A DNA stretch of 64,000 nucleotides from Alienimonas californiensis. GTDB lineage: Bacteria > Planctomycetota > Planctomycetia > Planctomycetales > Planctomycetaceae. Position 1 is the stretch's first letter. Each line of letters begins with the position of its first letter. Where the stretch lies: NCBI RefSeq assembly GCF_007743815.1, contig NZ_CP036265.1, positions 5,339,823-5,403,822 on the forward strand. The letters run 5' to 3'. Shown in pieces: positions 33,100 through 43,406 of the stretch. The notes below the pieces were generated by a model that ran no database searches, had not been told where the DNA came from, and worked only from the letters and a program-made list of their open reading frames with translations. The position numbers and the translations under genes are program-made.

Positions 33100-34125
33100 G
33101 TGCCCACCGCGCTCGCCCCGCCGCCCGCCAGCCCGTCCGCCGCGGAGCCCGCTGCCGGGGAGGCCGCCCTGCGGTTGAGGAACCTCCGTAAGTCGTACGG
33201 GGACCTCACCGCCGTGGCGGACGTGAGCCTGGAGGTCGCCCCCGGGGAGATCTTCGGCCTGCTCGGCCCGAACGGGGCCGGCAAATCGACCACCATGATG
33301 ATCGCCTGCGGCGTGCTGCCGGCGGACGGGGGGACGGTGGAGCTCAGCGGCGAGATCCTCTCTCCCGACCGCCGCGACCTGCGGCGCCGGCTGGGCGTCG
33401 TACCGCAGGATCTGGCGATCTACCCGGAACTGACCGCCCGCCAGAACCTGCGGTTCTTCGGGCGCCTGTACGGTCTGGGGGGCACGGAGCTCAACGACCG
33501 TGTCGCCGACGCCCTGGAACGTACCGGACTGACGAACCGGGCGGACGACCGCGCGGAGCACTACAGCGGCGGGATGAAGCGCCGTTTGAACTTCGGCTGC
33601 GCCCTGCTCCACCGGCCGAGCGTGCTGATCCTCGACGAACCGACCGTCGGCGTGGACCCCCAGAGCCGGGCTCACCTGCTATCCAGCGTGAAGGACGTGG
33701 CCGCCGAGGGCGCCGCCGTCGTGTACGCCAGCCACTACATGGAGGAGGTCGAGGAGATCTGCGACCGGGTCGCGGTGATCGACGCCGGCCGGGTGCTGGC
33801 GGCGGGCACGATCCCGGACCTGCTGGCCCCGCTGGAGAGCGTCTTGCGGCTGCACGTCACCCCGCCGCCGGGCGATCCGGACGGAGCCACGCTGCTGCCG
33901 CCGGCGTTCGCGGGGCTGTTCGACGTCGTCGCCCAGCCGAGCGGCGTGCTGACGTACGCCCTGCCCCGAAGCCGGTTGAACCGCGACACCACGCTCTCCG
34001 GCGTGCTCGCCCCGGTGCTGGAGCACGTCAAGGGGGCCGGCGGCCGGCTGGACGCGGTCCATACCGACGAGCCGGACCTCGAACGCCTGTTCCTCAAGCT
34101 CACCGGGAACACCCTGCGAGATTAG
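33100..34125 (+). CDS. ABC transporter ATP-binding protein
   Basis: 341 residues from a GTG. Walker [11 protein letters not shown]-loop VPQDLAIYP, signature [10 protein letters not shown], Walker [13 protein letters not shown] and H-loop VYASHYMEE are all intact. After the ATPase (about residues 22-245) a C-terminal extension of about 90 residues ends [11 protein letters not shown], the form seen in ABC-2 exporter ATPases of the CcmA/NatA or DrrA type. It pairs with the permease gene 101 bases downstream on the same strand. The exported substrate is unknown. Confidence 0.93.
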   Translation: MPTALAPPPASPSAAEPAAGEAALRLRNLRKSYGDLTAVADVSLEVAPGEIFGLLGPNGAGKSTTMMIACGVLPADGGTVELSGEILSPDRRDLRRRLGVVPQDLAIYPELTARQNLRFFGRLYGLGGTELNDRVADALERTGLTNRADDRAEHYSGGMKRRLNFGCALLHRPSVLILDEPTVGVDPQSRAHLLSSVKDVAAEGAAVVYASHYMEEVEEICDRVAVIDAGRVLAAGTIPDLLAPLESVLRLHVTPPPGDPDGATLLPPAFAGLFDVVAQPSGVLTYALPRSRLNRDTTLSGVLAPVLEHVKGAGGRLDAVHTDEPDLERLFLKLTGNTLRD

Positions 34126-34144
34126 CCAGGGAGGCTGAAGGGGT

Positions 34145-34214
34145 GAGGAGGGAGGGGCGAAGCGGCTCGCCCGAGGCGCTCCCCCGGCCCCTTCCTCCTC
34201 CCCCCTCCCTCCTC
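34145..34214. repeat. purine/pyrimidine inverted repeat between exporter genes
   Basis: GAGGAGGGAGGGG (34145-34157) and its exact complement CCCCTCCCTCCTC (34202-34214) enclose 44 bases. It lies between the ABC ATPase and permease genes. It could fold into a stem that tunes expression of the second gene. Confidence 0.6.
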
Positions 34215-34226
34215 CCCTGACGGCCT

Positions 34227-35630
34227 ATGTCCGCCCTCGTCATCACCGCGAAGGATCTTCTGCTGCTGGTCCGCGACCGGCGGACGGCGGCGATGTTGCT
34301 GATCCTGCCCCTGTCCTTCATCGCGATCATCGGACTGACGACCGGCCGGTTGCCTGGACTGGGCGGGGCGGCCCCGGCGGTGCGCGTCGTGGTGGCGGAC
34401 GCCATCGATTACGACGCGATCGGCGCCGGCGGCTTCGAGGACCCGCCGGACGCCCCGCCCGCGCCGGACCTGCTGCCCTCCCCGGCGTTCCCCCCGGCCG
34501 AAGCCGCCGCGGAGCGCACGAAGGCCCATAACACCGTCGCGGAGGTGCTGGAAGGATTGAACGCCAAGGAGGTCGGCGGCATCCGGGCGGACACGCCGGA
34601 GCATTGGGCGACGATTCTCGACGACCACCTGGCCGGCTCCCTGCCCGACGACCCGGCCGAGGCCGCCCGGGCACTGGTCGATCGCGGGCTGGTGGATCAG
34701 GCGGTGATCTTCGGGCCGAGCTTCTACCGTCGGGCCTACACCGTCGACGCGGACGCGCTGTTCGGCTCGAACGAGGGCCCGCTGGCGAACGGCAACCTCG
34801 CCCCGTTGGACGTGACGCTCTACAGCGGCGACGAGGAGGAGCCCTCCGGCGGCATCCGGCTGGCGGTCGCCGGGCTGGTGATCCCGCGGCTGGGCCGCCT
34901 GCTGATCTGCCGCAACCCCCGGGCCGCGACGGCCCTGCCCGGCGCCTGCGACCGCATCGCCGCGGAGGCGAACGCCCCGCCGCGGGAGATCCCGCTGTCG
35001 ACGCCCCCCGCCGGCGGGGGCGTGGTCTCGAACGTCTACGACGAGATCGTCCCCGGCTACACCGTCATGTTCGTGTTCTTCCTGGTGAACCTGATGGCCC
35101 GCAGCTTCCTGTACGAACGGGACCTGGGCACCCTCCGCCGCCTGCGGACGACTCCGGTGCGGCCGACGTCGATCCTCATCGGCAAGACGCTGCCCTTCTA
35201 CCTGATCTCGCTCGCCCAGACGGCGATCCTGTTCCTGACGGGCAAGGCCCTGTTCGGGATGGAATGGGGCCCGCGGCCGTGGTTGCTGCTCCCGATCGTG
35301 TTGGCGTGCAGCGCCGCGGCGACCGGGCTGGGGCTGCTCGTGGCCACGCTGGTGGACAGCGAGGCGCAGGTTTCCGCCTACGCCACCAGCACGGTGATCC
35401 TGCTGGCCGGCATCAGCGGGTGTTTCATGCCGCGGGACTGGCTGCCGGAAAGCGTGCAGACGCTGAGCCTCGCGACGCCCCACGCCTGGGCCCTCATCGG
35501 CTACGACCAGGTGCTCGCCACGCCCCGACCGGACGCCGGCCGGGTGTTTGAATGCGCCGGGGCCCTGTGCGCCTTCGCCGCGGTGTTCCTGGCGCTGGGC
35601 GCGTGGCGGTTCGGTCGGCGTACGGTTTAG
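34227..35630 (+). CDS. ABC-2 type transporter permease
   Basis: 467 residues with one N-terminal membrane segment (AAMLLILPLSFIAIIG), a large extracytoplasmic region (about 50-280), and about five closely spaced segments in the last 190 residues (YTVMFVFFLVNLMARSF, LPFYLISLAQTAILFL, LLLPIVLACSAAATG, STVILLAGISGCFM, and ALCAFAAVFLALG). YERDLGTLRRLRTTPVRPTSILIGK is the ABC-2 signature between the loop and second segment. It forms the membrane half of the exporter with the preceding ATPase. Its end overlaps the facing TIGR03790 gene by 4 bases. Confidence 0.9.
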   Translation: MSALVITAKDLLLLVRDRRTAAMLLILPLSFIAIIGLTTGRLPGLGGAAPAVRVVVADAIDYDAIGAGGFEDPPDAPPAPDLLPSPAFPPAEAAAERTKAHNTVAEVLEGLNAKEVGGIRADTPEHWATILDDHLAGSLPDDPAEAARALVDRGLVDQAVIFGPSFYRRAYTVDADALFGSNEGPLANGNLAPLDVTLYSGDEEEPSGGIRLAVAGLVIPRLGRLLICRNPRAATALPGACDRIAAEANAPPREIPLSTPPAGGGVVSNVYDEIVPGYTVMFVFFLVNLMARSFLYERDLGTLRRLRTTPVRPTSILIGKTLPFYLISLAQTAILFLTGKALFGMEWGPRPWLLLPIVLACSAAATGLGLLVATLVDSEAQVSAYATSTVILLAGISGCFMPRDWLPESVQTLSLATPHAWALIGYDQVLATPRPDAGRVFECAGALCAFAAVFLALGAWRFGRRTV

Positions 35631-37933
35631 TCGGCGTCGCTCTGTGCGACCCGTTGCCAGCGCTCGGCGGTCGCGGTTTGCAGACCCCGCCGCCCCCACT
35701 GCACGTCCAGCACGGGGCCTTTCTCCGGCGTGCGGCCGGTGAGGACGAACGTGTGCCGGCCCGGTTCGAGCCAAACCGGCACGCACCGCCACGCCTTTGC
35801 GGCGGCGGAGGCCTCCGACGGCTCCATCATCGCCGGGGCCGGCTCGCCGTCGACGGCGATCGTCACGCCGCAGTTCGTCTTCAAGGCGAGACAATGCAGC
35901 CCCGTCTCCGTCGCCGTCACGACCGCGGTGAGGGTGAAGTTCGCCTCCGCCGGCGCCCCCGCCTTCGCCAACCACCCGGCCGGCAGGCCGTTGGCGAGGG
36001 GGACCGGCTCCCCGTCCGCCCACCGCAGCGCCGGGCCGTCGAGCAGTTCGACCTCCTCCGCGACCGTCGCCACCCGGTTCGGCGGGGGGACGATCGTGAG
36101 GTGCAGTGGTGCCGCCCGCACCGGCGTGCCGGGCTCGCCGTCGTCTCCGGCCGGCGTCGCTTCCGCCCGCAGCGTGACCGGGCCGAGGCCGAGGGGGCGG
36201 GTGTCGAGCCATGCGGTCGTCTGTCTCGCGACCTCTGGTCCGGAGGCGCTGAACTGCGAGCCCGGCAGTTCGGCCAACTCGTCCGAGCCGTGAAAGAAAG
36301 CCGCCCGGCCGTGCCGGTCGCCCCGCGTGACCACTGGGACGCTCAGCGGTTCGCCCCACGTCGCCTCGGTCGTCCCGGGCGCGAGTTCGAGGATGACGCG
36401 TTCTGCCGCATTCCGGGTGAACGCCCCCCGCACCGCCCGGCCGCGGCTCTGGGCGGGGTCCGCGGCGACGGCCACGGCGGCGAACTGGTGGGCACCGTCC
36501 GGCAGGTCGGTCGTGTCCCAGTTGAACGGCTGCCCCGGCGGGAGCACGGCAATGCGTTTCCCGTCGACGTATAGCTCCCAACCGGCGAGCGGCACCGGGT
36601 TCCCCTCCCCGTCCGCGGCGCCGAGAGTGATCGGGACGACGCCGCTCAGCGGTTCTTCCCTGCTGCTCTCCGGCATCCCCAACGTCACGATCGGCCGGCG
36701 GGCGTAGGGGTTGCTCAGGGGGTCGCCGACCGTGAGGTACTGATACGGGCCGGAGACGCTGCGGAGAACCGCCTCCGCCAGCGTCAGGCCGCGGAGGCGG
36801 TGGAGATGCACGAACGGGGACGGGAACTTGAACGGCACCGCATAGGGTTCGTGCACCGTGCCGCCGGAGGCCGCGGCGCCGAACCGCAGCCAGTCGACCG
36901 CCGTCACCTGCCCGTGGGCCCGCTCGGACAGCACGGCCCCCCAACTGGTGAGGTTGTCCGCGAAGGCCCCGGGGGCGAAGCCGACGTCGGCAATCGTCCA
37001 GTCCATCGGCTTCACCCCGGGCAATCCGGCGGTCAGACCGACGAGCGCCCGCTCCCGCCGCGGCAGGGCGGTCGTGACGATCTCCGCCCGCACGTCGAGG
37101 CCCCGCGCGGCGGCCTCGGCCTCGATCCCCGCGACGGCGGCGGCGAACTGCGGTTGGCGGGTCGTGCTGCGGACGTCCTTCGTCTCGCAGAAGATCACCG
37201 CCCCCGCCGGCCGCGTGCCGTCGGCCGCGGCGGCGGTTCGCAGGCGGTCGACGACCTCCTCCAGCGTTTCGCCCCGGCCGGTGGTCACGCCGAGGACCGT
37301 GCTGAGCAGGTACCGCCGGCCCGGCCCAATCGTCGGTTTGCGGTCGGCGCCGAAGCCGAGCGCCCGCCGGAACCCGACCGTCGCGGGGGCGACGACGGTG
37401 CCCTCCGCGTCCCGCTCCGGCCCGGCGAACGCGGCGTTGGCGTTGGGGGCGAGGTACTCCGCGGCCCGCTTCTGCAGGACCGGTTCGTAGAGCGTCGTCA
37501 GCCCGGTCAGGGAGCCGTAGGGGGTGAAGATCTTGTGCGGCGCCGGGCTCTCGCCGAGGACCTCTGCGGTCAGATCTTCGGACAGGCGGATCTTGGTCGG
37601 GATCGCCGTGCTGTAAGCGATTGCGTCGAGTTGCGGGGCGAGGCCGCGGTCGTTCGCCCCCGTTAAGACCGGCGTCAGGATGCGGTCACGGAAGGTGCCG
37701 ACGTCGGTCGCCTCCCAGTCCGGCAGGTCGTGCAGCGTGACGACCGCCACGTTCGCGAGGCCCCGGGCGGCGATGTAGTGATTCGCCGCCGTGCGGGAGG
37801 CGAGGCTGTCGCCGTTCACCACCAGCACGACGTTCTCCGGCCCCAGATCCGCCCGGGCGACCGCGGCGACGCAGCAGGCCGCCGCCGTCAGCAGAACGCG
37901 AACCCGGCAGAGACGTTCGATGCGATTCCCCAT
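35627..37933 (-). CDS. TIGR03790-family secreted protein
   Basis: 768 residues. A signal peptide (VRVLLTAAACCVAAVARA) leads into LGPENVVLVVNGDSLASRTAANHYIAARGL, the opening of TIGR03790 family proteins found in planctomycetes and myxobacteria. AIAYSTAIPTKIRL and VDWLRFGAAASGGTVHEPYAVP follow. The first 400 residues are the family domain; the rest is beta-rich (about 400-760) with Ig-like stretches (GNPVPLAGWELYVDGKRIAVLP, and GEPLSVPVVTRGDRHG) and a PA14-like end (TETGLHCLALKTNCGVTIAVDGE). The molecular function of the family is unknown. Its 3' end overlaps the convergent permease gene by 4 bases. Confidence 0.85.
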   Translation of the reverse strand: MGNRIERLCRVRVLLTAAACCVAAVARADLGPENVVLVVNGDSLASRTAANHYIAARGLANVAVVTLHDLPDWEATDVGTFRDRILTPVLTGANDRGLAPQLDAIAYSTAIPTKIRLSEDLTAEVLGESPAPHKIFTPYGSLTGLTTLYEPVLQKRAAEYLAPNANAAFAGPERDAEGTVVAPATVGFRRALGFGADRKPTIGPGRRYLLSTVLGVTTGRGETLEEVVDRLRTAAAADGTRPAGAVIFCETKDVRSTTRQPQFAAAVAGIEAEAAARGLDVRAEIVTTALPRRERALVGLTAGLPGVKPMDWTIADVGFAPGAFADNLTSWGAVLSERAHGQVTAVDWLRFGAAASGGTVHEPYAVPFKFPSPFVHLHRLRGLTLAEAVLRSVSGPYQYLTVGDPLSNPYARRPIVTLGMPESSREEPLSGVVPITLGAADGEGNPVPLAGWELYVDGKRIAVLPPGQPFNWDTTDLPDGAHQFAAVAVAADPAQSRGRAVRGAFTRNAAERVILELAPGTTEATWGEPLSVPVVTRGDRHGRAAFFHGSDELAELPGSQFSASGPEVARQTTAWLDTRPLGLGPVTLRAEATPAGDDGEPGTPVRAAPLHLTIVPPPNRVATVAEEVELLDGPALRWADGEPVPLANGLPAGWLAKAGAPAEANFTLTAVVTATETGLHCLALKTNCGVTIAVDGEPAPAMMEPSEASAAAKAWRCVPVWLEPGRHTFVLTGRTPEKGPVLDVQWGRRGLQTATAERWQRVAQSDAD

Positions 37934-38041
37934 GCCTTCAGACTAGCGAGATCGTCCCTGGCGGGAGCGTTCACCGATGTGTCGGGGGGTGAGCCACGGT
38001 AGAATGCCCGCCCCGCCCGGCCCGTCCCCCGGACCGACCCC

Positions 38042-40627
38042 ATGCCCGCCCCGCGCCCGATTTTGACCTCCCTCCCGTCACTCGCCGCGGCGACCGTCTG
38101 CCTGTCGCTGACGCTCGGCGCGGCGCACGCGGCCGATTCGGCGCCGGATCCGGCGGCGGTGGAGCACTTCGAGAGGCACATTCGCCCGCTGCTGGCCAAG
38201 CGGTGCTTTGAGTGCCACGGGGCGGAGAAACAGCAGGGCGGCGTGCGGCTGGACCGGCGGGCGACGGCGTTCTCCATCGAGGAACTGAGCACCGGCGCCC
38301 CCGCCATCGCGGCCGGCAATCCGGCCGGCAGCCGGTTGATCGAGGTGCTGGCCCACGGCGACTACGACACCGGCATGCCCCCCACCGGCAAGATGCGGGA
38401 CGAGGAGATCGCCCTGCTGACGAACTGGGTCGAACGCGGCGCCGTCTGGCCGGAGGACTCCCCGACGCCCGCCGAGGGCGAGGCCGTCGACCTCACGCAG
38501 CACTGGTCCTTCCAGCCGGTGACCCATCCGGCGGTGCCCGACGCCCCGGGCGCCACGCCGATCGACCGGTTCCTCAACGCCAAGCTGGCCGCCGCCGGGG
38601 CGACCGCGGCCCCGGAGGCCGACCGCCGCACGCTGATCCGCCGGGCCTACCTCGACCTGCTCGGGCTGCCGCCGACCTGGGAGGAACTGCAAAGCGCCCT
38701 CGCCGACGAATCGCCCGATTGGTGGCCGCGGCTGGTTGACCGCCTGCTGGCCGACCCGCGACTCGGCCCCCGCTGGGCCCGGCACTGGCTGGACGTGGCC
38801 CGCTACGCGGACACCAAGGGCTACGTCTTCACCGAGTCGATCGAGTACCCCTTCGCCTGGACCTACCGCGACTACGTCAGCCGATCGTTCAACGACGACA
38901 AGCCGTTCGATCAGTTCGTGACGGAGCAGCTCGCCGCCGATCGGCTGGGCCTGCCGGAGAACGCTCCGGAACTGGCGGCGCTGGGGTTCCTCACGCTGGG
39001 CGACCGCTTCCGCAACGACGGCATCCTCATCGCCGACGACCAGGTGGACGTCACCTCCCGCGGCCTGCTGGGGCTGACGGTCGCCTGCGCCCGCTGTCAC
39101 GACCATAAGTTCGACCCGATTCCGACGGAGGACTACTACGCCCTGTTCGGCGTGTTCCGCAGCAGCGAGGACCGGGAGGAACTGCCGCGGATCGGCGAAC
39201 CGGCCGACACGCCGGAGGTGCGGGCCTTCCTCGCCCAACGGGGCGAACTGGAAGCCGCCGCCGCCGCGGAGCAGGCGAAGCAGACCGAGGCGATCGTCGC
39301 CGACCTGCGGGCGAAGTTCGGTCAGTACCTCGCCGCCGGGGCGGAGCTGATGCCGGGGGACGACCCGCGTCGCAAGGCCCTGCGGGACGCGGCGGTCCGG
39401 CACTTCCGCGACACGCTGAAGCGGCTCAAGGAGGACGACGCTCAGTTGGGCGAGTGGGTCCGCCTGCAAAAGCAGGGGAAAGACGCCGACGCGGAGGCCG
39501 TCGCCGCCCTGATCGAACGGTTCGACGCCCCGCAGGCCGACGCGGCCCTCGCGGCGGCGGATCAGTACGCCGTCGTGCCGGAGGGGCAGTTCGTGCCCTT
39601 CGCCAATCAGGCGGAGCGGAACGCCCACCGCAACGCGGTGAAGAAGCTGGAGACGTTCATCGCCGACAGTCCGCACGCCCCGGCCCGGGCGCAGGCGTTG
39701 AAGGACGCCGATCGCCGGGAGCGGAACACCGTGTTCCTCCGCGGCGACCGCGGACGGCGGGGAAAAGAGGTTGTGCCGCACGCCGTGCCGTCAATCCTCA
39801 CTGAGGGGGAGTTGGTCGAACTGACGGCGGACCCCAACTCCGCCAGCGGGACGAGCGGGCGGCGGGAACTGGCGGCGGCGATCGTCGATCCGCGGAACCC
39901 GCTCACGGCCCGGGTGATCGTGAACCGGGTGTGGGCCTGGCACTTCGGCACCGGCATCGTCGCCACGCCCAGCGACTTCGGACTGCAGGGCGAACCGCCC
40001 TCGCACCCGGAACTGCTGGACTGGCTGGCGACGGAGTTCGTCGCCAACGGCTGGAGCCTGAAATGGCTGCACCGCCAGATCGCTCTCACCGACGCCTACC
40101 GCCGCACCGCCGGGCCGGCCGCGGGCTCGGAGATCGACCCCGGCAACCGCCTGCTGGCCCACTTCCCCCGCCGCCGGCTCGCGCTGGAAGCGTGGCGGGA
40201 CAGCGTGCTGGCCGCCGCCGGGGCGCTCGATCAGGACGCGACCGGCCGCCCGGTCGAGGCGTTTGCGGAACAGCCCGTGAACGTCCGCACGATCCGTGCG
40301 CGGGTGAACCGGAATGACCTGCCGGGCGTGCTGCGGAACTTCGACTTCCCCGCCCCGGACTCCAGCGCCGCCGCCCGGACCGAAACCGCGGTACCCCAGC
40401 AGGCGTTGTACGCCCTCAACGGCCCGCACCTGTCGGCCTGGGCCGCCGCGTTGGCGCAGCAGACCGGACCGGACGCGGGCGCCCTGTACCGCCGCGTGCT
40501 GCTCCGCGAGCCGACCGCTGACGAACGCACCCGGGCCGAGGCCTACCTCGCCGCCGGCGGGGCCGATGCCCCGGCGCTGCTGGCGCAGGCTTTGCTGATG
40601 AGTAACGAGTTCGCCTTCCTCGAATGA
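38042..40627 (+). CDS. planctomycete DUF1549/DUF1553 cytochrome c protein
   Basis: 861 residues. Signal peptide (to about residue 30, LGAAHAAD), then a PSCyt1 haem-binding region with CFECHG at 55-60 and EKQQGGVRLDRR. DUF1549 (PSCyt2) occupies about 180-390: DRRTLIRRAYLDLLGLPPTWEE, RYADTKGYVFTE and ACARCHDHKFDPI with a second CxxCH. DUF1553 (PSD1) begins near residue 615 (TSGRRELAAAIVDPRNPLTARVIVNRVW). Residues 390-560 are a charged helical insert. The next gene (DUF1501) overlaps it by 4 nt, the usual partner. The pair is widespread in planctomycetes and thought to act in the periplasm; its substrate is unknown. Confidence 0.93.
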   Translation: MPAPRPILTSLPSLAAATVCLSLTLGAAHAADSAPDPAAVEHFERHIRPLLAKRCFECHGAEKQQGGVRLDRRATAFSIEELSTGAPAIAAGNPAGSRLIEVLAHGDYDTGMPPTGKMRDEEIALLTNWVERGAVWPEDSPTPAEGEAVDLTQHWSFQPVTHPAVPDAPGATPIDRFLNAKLAAAGATAAPEADRRTLIRRAYLDLLGLPPTWEELQSALADESPDWWPRLVDRLLADPRLGPRWARHWLDVARYADTKGYVFTESIEYPFAWTYRDYVSRSFNDDKPFDQFVTEQLAADRLGLPENAPELAALGFLTLGDRFRNDGILIADDQVDVTSRGLLGLTVACARCHDHKFDPIPTEDYYALFGVFRSSEDREELPRIGEPADTPEVRAFLAQRGELEAAAAAEQAKQTEAIVADLRAKFGQYLAAGAELMPGDDPRRKALRDAAVRHFRDTLKRLKEDDAQLGEWVRLQKQGKDADAEAVAALIERFDAPQADAALAAADQYAVVPEGQFVPFANQAERNAHRNAVKKLETFIADSPHAPARAQALKDADRRERNTVFLRGDRGRRGKEVVPHAVPSILTEGELVELTADPNSASGTSGRRELAAAIVDPRNPLTARVIVNRVWAWHFGTGIVATPSDFGLQGEPPSHPELLDWLATEFVANGWSLKWLHRQIALTDAYRRTAGPAAGSEIDPGNRLLAHFPRRRLALEAWRDSVLAAAGALDQDATGRPVEAFAEQPVNVRTIRARVNRNDLPGVLRNFDFPAPDSSAAARTETAVPQQALYALNGPHLSAWAAALAQQTGPDAGALYRRVLLREPTADERTRAEAYLAAGGADAPALLAQALLMSNEFAFLE

Positions 40628-42108
40628 ATCACCCCATGTTCGCCCCCGCGTTCGCCACCGGCGCGCCGCTGTCCCGTCGCCAGATGCTCGTCCGGGCCGG
40701 GACCGGCCTGGGCATGGTCGGCCTCGCGGCGACGCTGGCCCAGGACGCCCCGGCGTTCGTCCGGGAACGCGGCGGAGCCGGCGCCGTGGGCGGGCTCGGC
40801 AGCCTGCCGCACCATCCGCCTAAGGCGAAGGCGGTCATTCACTTGTTCATGAACGGCGGGCTGTCGCACGTCGATTCGTTCGATCCGAAGCCGGAACTGA
40901 CGAAATACGACGGCAAGAGCCTGCCGATCGAACTGCGGACCGAACGGAAGACGGGGGCCGCGTTCGCTAGCCAGTACAAGTTCACGCAGTACGGCGAGAG
41001 CGGGCTGCCGGTCAGCGAGATGTTCCCGCACGTCGGGGCTCACGCCGACGACCTGTGTTTGCTGCGGGGCATGCACGCGGACGTGCCCAACCACGAGCCG
41101 TCCCTGATGCTGATGAACACCGGCGACGGCCGGTTGGCCCGGCCGGCGTTCGGCAGCTGGCTGACGTACGGCCTCGGCAGCGAGAACCACAACCTGCCGG
41201 GTTACATCGTGCTCTGCCCGAACGGCTACCCGACCGCCGGCGCCGCCAACTGGCGGAGCGGCTTCCTGCCCGGCGTGCACGCCGGCACCCACGTCAATCC
41301 CCGCCACACGGAGGTGGAGAAGCTCGTCGAGCACGTCCGCCCCCGGCTCGCCCCGCGGGAACAGGAAGCCCAGCTCGATCTGCTGCGGGCGATGAACGCG
41401 GAGCACGCGGCCCGGGCCGCCGCGACCGCCGGCGCCGACGCGAAGCTGGAAGCCCGGATCCAGAGCTTCGAAACCGCCTACCGGATGCAGGGCGACGCCG
41501 CGGAGGCGTTCGACCTGTCCAAGGAGCCGAAGGAGGTCCGGGAGCTCTACGGCCTGGACGAGAAGGAAACGGCCCTGCACGGCCGGATGTGTCTGCTCGC
41601 CCGCCGTTTGGTGGAGCGGGGCGTCCGCTGCGTCCAGCTGTATCACGGCCAGGGCCAACCGTGGGACCACCACGACGACATCGTGCCCCGCCACATGGAG
41701 CTGGCGAAGCAGTGCGACAAACCGCACGCCGCGCTGCTGACGGACCTCAAGCGGCTCGGATTGCTGGACGAAACGCTGGTGATGTGCGGCGGGGAGTTCG
41801 GCCGCACGCCCGTCGTGGAGCTGCCCACGCCGGGCTCGAACGCCGGCAAGGTGAACGGCCGCGACCACAACCACCACGGCTTCACCGTCTGGATGGCGGG
41901 CGGCGGCGTGAAGGGCGGCCACGTCCACGGGGCGACCGACGAGTTCGGCTTCGCCGCCGTGGAGGGCCGCACCCACGTCCACGACCTGCACGCCACGATG
42001 CTGCATCTGATGGGCGTGGACCACGAACGCCTCACCTACCGCCACGCCGGCCGGGACTTCCGCCTGACGGACGTGCACGGGCACGTGGTGACGGACATTC
42101 TCGCCTGA
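40624..42108 (+). CDS. DUF1501 family protein
   Basis: 494 residues with the ATG overlapping the previous stop (ATGA). A twin-arginine-type leader (LSRRQMLVRAGTGLGMVGLAA) indicates Tat export. The sulfatase-like DUF1501 body shows KAVIHLFMNGGLSHVDSFDPKPEL, NHEPSLMLMNTG, RCVQLYHGQGQPWDHHDD, MCGGEFGRTP, and GRDHNHHGFTVWMAGGGVKGG; the DHNHHGF stretch is probably metal-binding. The partner of the DUF1549/DUF1553 gene just upstream. Function is not known experimentally. Confidence 0.94.
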   Translation: MNHPMFAPAFATGAPLSRRQMLVRAGTGLGMVGLAATLAQDAPAFVRERGGAGAVGGLGSLPHHPPKAKAVIHLFMNGGLSHVDSFDPKPELTKYDGKSLPIELRTERKTGAAFASQYKFTQYGESGLPVSEMFPHVGAHADDLCLLRGMHADVPNHEPSLMLMNTGDGRLARPAFGSWLTYGLGSENHNLPGYIVLCPNGYPTAGAANWRSGFLPGVHAGTHVNPRHTEVEKLVEHVRPRLAPREQEAQLDLLRAMNAEHAARAAATAGADAKLEARIQSFETAYRMQGDAAEAFDLSKEPKEVRELYGLDEKETALHGRMCLLARRLVERGVRCVQLYHGQGQPWDHHDDIVPRHMELAKQCDKPHAALLTDLKRLGLLDETLVMCGGEFGRTPVVELPTPGSNAGKVNGRDHNHHGFTVWMAGGGVKGGHVHGATDEFGFAAVEGRTHVHDLHATMLHLMGVDHERLTYRHAGRDFRLTDVHGHVVTDILA

Positions 42109-42194
42109 GGCGGCCGGGCGACGGCGGACGTGGCCGATTCGCCACGCAGGCCGCCCAGCCGTGCGGTCGGCAGGACTGATTGCCCGCGGCGGGA

Positions 42195-43406
42195 ATGTTG
42201 ACCGGCGAAGCGTTCGCCCCGAGCGGGAAGGCGGGGGCGGTCGGTATCGTGGCGGCTCTCGCCATGCCGATCGCCGCCCTCCGCCCGCCGCTGCCCGAAA
42301 CCGCCCCGCGTCCGCGGAACGGCTCGGCGTCCCGTCCCGCTGAGCCGCCCTCCGCCGCGTCGGTCGCGGGAGGAACGGCAACAGGGGCGAAGCGAACGGT
42401 CTCGCGGCTCCGCCGTGGGGCGTTCGGGACGCTCGCCGTGGCGTTCGCCCTGCTGATCGTCGTCGGGATCGCCCTGCGGCTGACGGTCCGCGATGGCTTC
42501 ACTCTGCTAGCCCCGCTGTTCTACGCCCTTAGCGTGCCGTCTCTGGTCGTCCTCACACTTGCGGCGGTGCTGACCGGGGCGCTGGCGCGGGGATTACGGG
42601 TGACGGTCAAGCGGGTTGCGGCGTTCGCAGCGTTCGCCCTGCTGGCGGCGGCGAACGCGGCGATCTTTCTCTCGCCGGACGCTTCGTTCGACGACCGCCC
42701 GCGGGTCGTGGTTTGGAACGTGGCCCGCGGCGCCGCGGGGTGGGAGGGCGTGGCCGACGCGCTGGCGGCGCAGCGTCCGACGCTCGCCGTGCTGATTGAA
42801 AGCGGCGAGGACGACGTCGCCGACGCCCTCTGGCAGGAGCGGTTCGGCGGCCAGTATTTCGTCGCCCGGCCGGGGGGAGGGATCACAGTGCTCTCCCGCG
42901 GGCCCGTCAGTTCGGTGGAGCTCGTCAATCTTCCGGGCGAAGGCGACGGTCGCGCGGTGCGGTTGATGACGTCGTTGGGGGCCGAACGGATTGCGGTGCT
43001 GGCGGTCGATGTGGTTTCGAATCCCAGGATCGACCGCGGCCCCTCGATTCGCCGCGTCGTTCACTTGGCCCGGGAGTCCGCCGCCGAGCGGCCGACGCTG
43101 GTCGCCGGGGACTTCAACACCCCGCCGGACAGCGTGCACTTCGACGCCCTGCGGCAGGCCGGCTTCATCCATGCCTTCGAACGCCACGGCAGCGGATACG
43201 CCGCCACCTGGCCGGTGCCGGCCCCGGTGCTGCACGTCGATCACCTCTGGCTGAGCCCCGGATTCGACACGGGCGAGGTCTCCCACGGTTGGACCGCCCG
43301 CAGCGATCATCGCCCTGTACTGGCGCCGACCCGCGTGGCGCCGGAGAAACACGCCGCCTACCAGTCCGCACTTCGCTCCCTCCCCGCCCCGTCCAATCCC
43401 GAATGA
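42195..43406 (+). CDS. membrane-anchored endonuclease/exonuclease/phosphatase-family protein
   Basis: About 403 residues from the ATG at 42195; a TTG at 42180 and an ATG at 42264 are the alternatives. Three hydrophobic segments (about 85-155: LAVAFALLIVVGIAL, PLFYALSVPSLVVLTLAAVLTGAL, and AAFAAFALLAAANAAIFL) precede the EEP domain: VVVWNVARGAAG, LIESGEDDVADAL, LVAGDFNTPPD, VLHVDHLWLSPGF, SDHRPVLA. The catalytic Asn, Glu, Asp-x-Asn and terminal SDH are all present. The active site should face the periplasm. It may act on phosphodiesters or be an AP-endonuclease-like phosphatase. It overlaps the cupin gene by 4 nt. Confidence 0.82.
   Translation: MLTGEAFAPSGKAGAVGIVAALAMPIAALRPPLPETAPRPRNGSASRPAEPPSAASVAGGTATGAKRTVSRLRRGAFGTLAVAFALLIVVGIALRLTVRDGFTLLAPLFYALSVPSLVVLTLAAVLTGALARGLRVTVKRVAAFAAFALLAAANAAIFLSPDASFDDRPRVVVWNVARGAAGWEGVADALAAQRPTLAVLIESGEDDVADALWQERFGGQYFVARPGGGITVLSRGPVSSVELVNLPGEGDGRAVRLMTSLGAERIAVLAVDVVSNPRIDRGPSIRRVVHLARESAAERPTLVAGDFNTPPDSVHFDALRQAGFIHAFERHGSGYAATWPVPAPVLHVDHLWLSPGFDTGEVSHGWTARSDHRPVLAPTRVAPEKHAAYQSALRSLPAPSNPE

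Noticed and set aside
34122-36944. 940-codon open frame on the minus strand across the ABC permease and TIGR03790 gene
   Set aside because: It is antisense to the permease and out of frame with the TIGR03790 gene; composition is that of a shadow frame.
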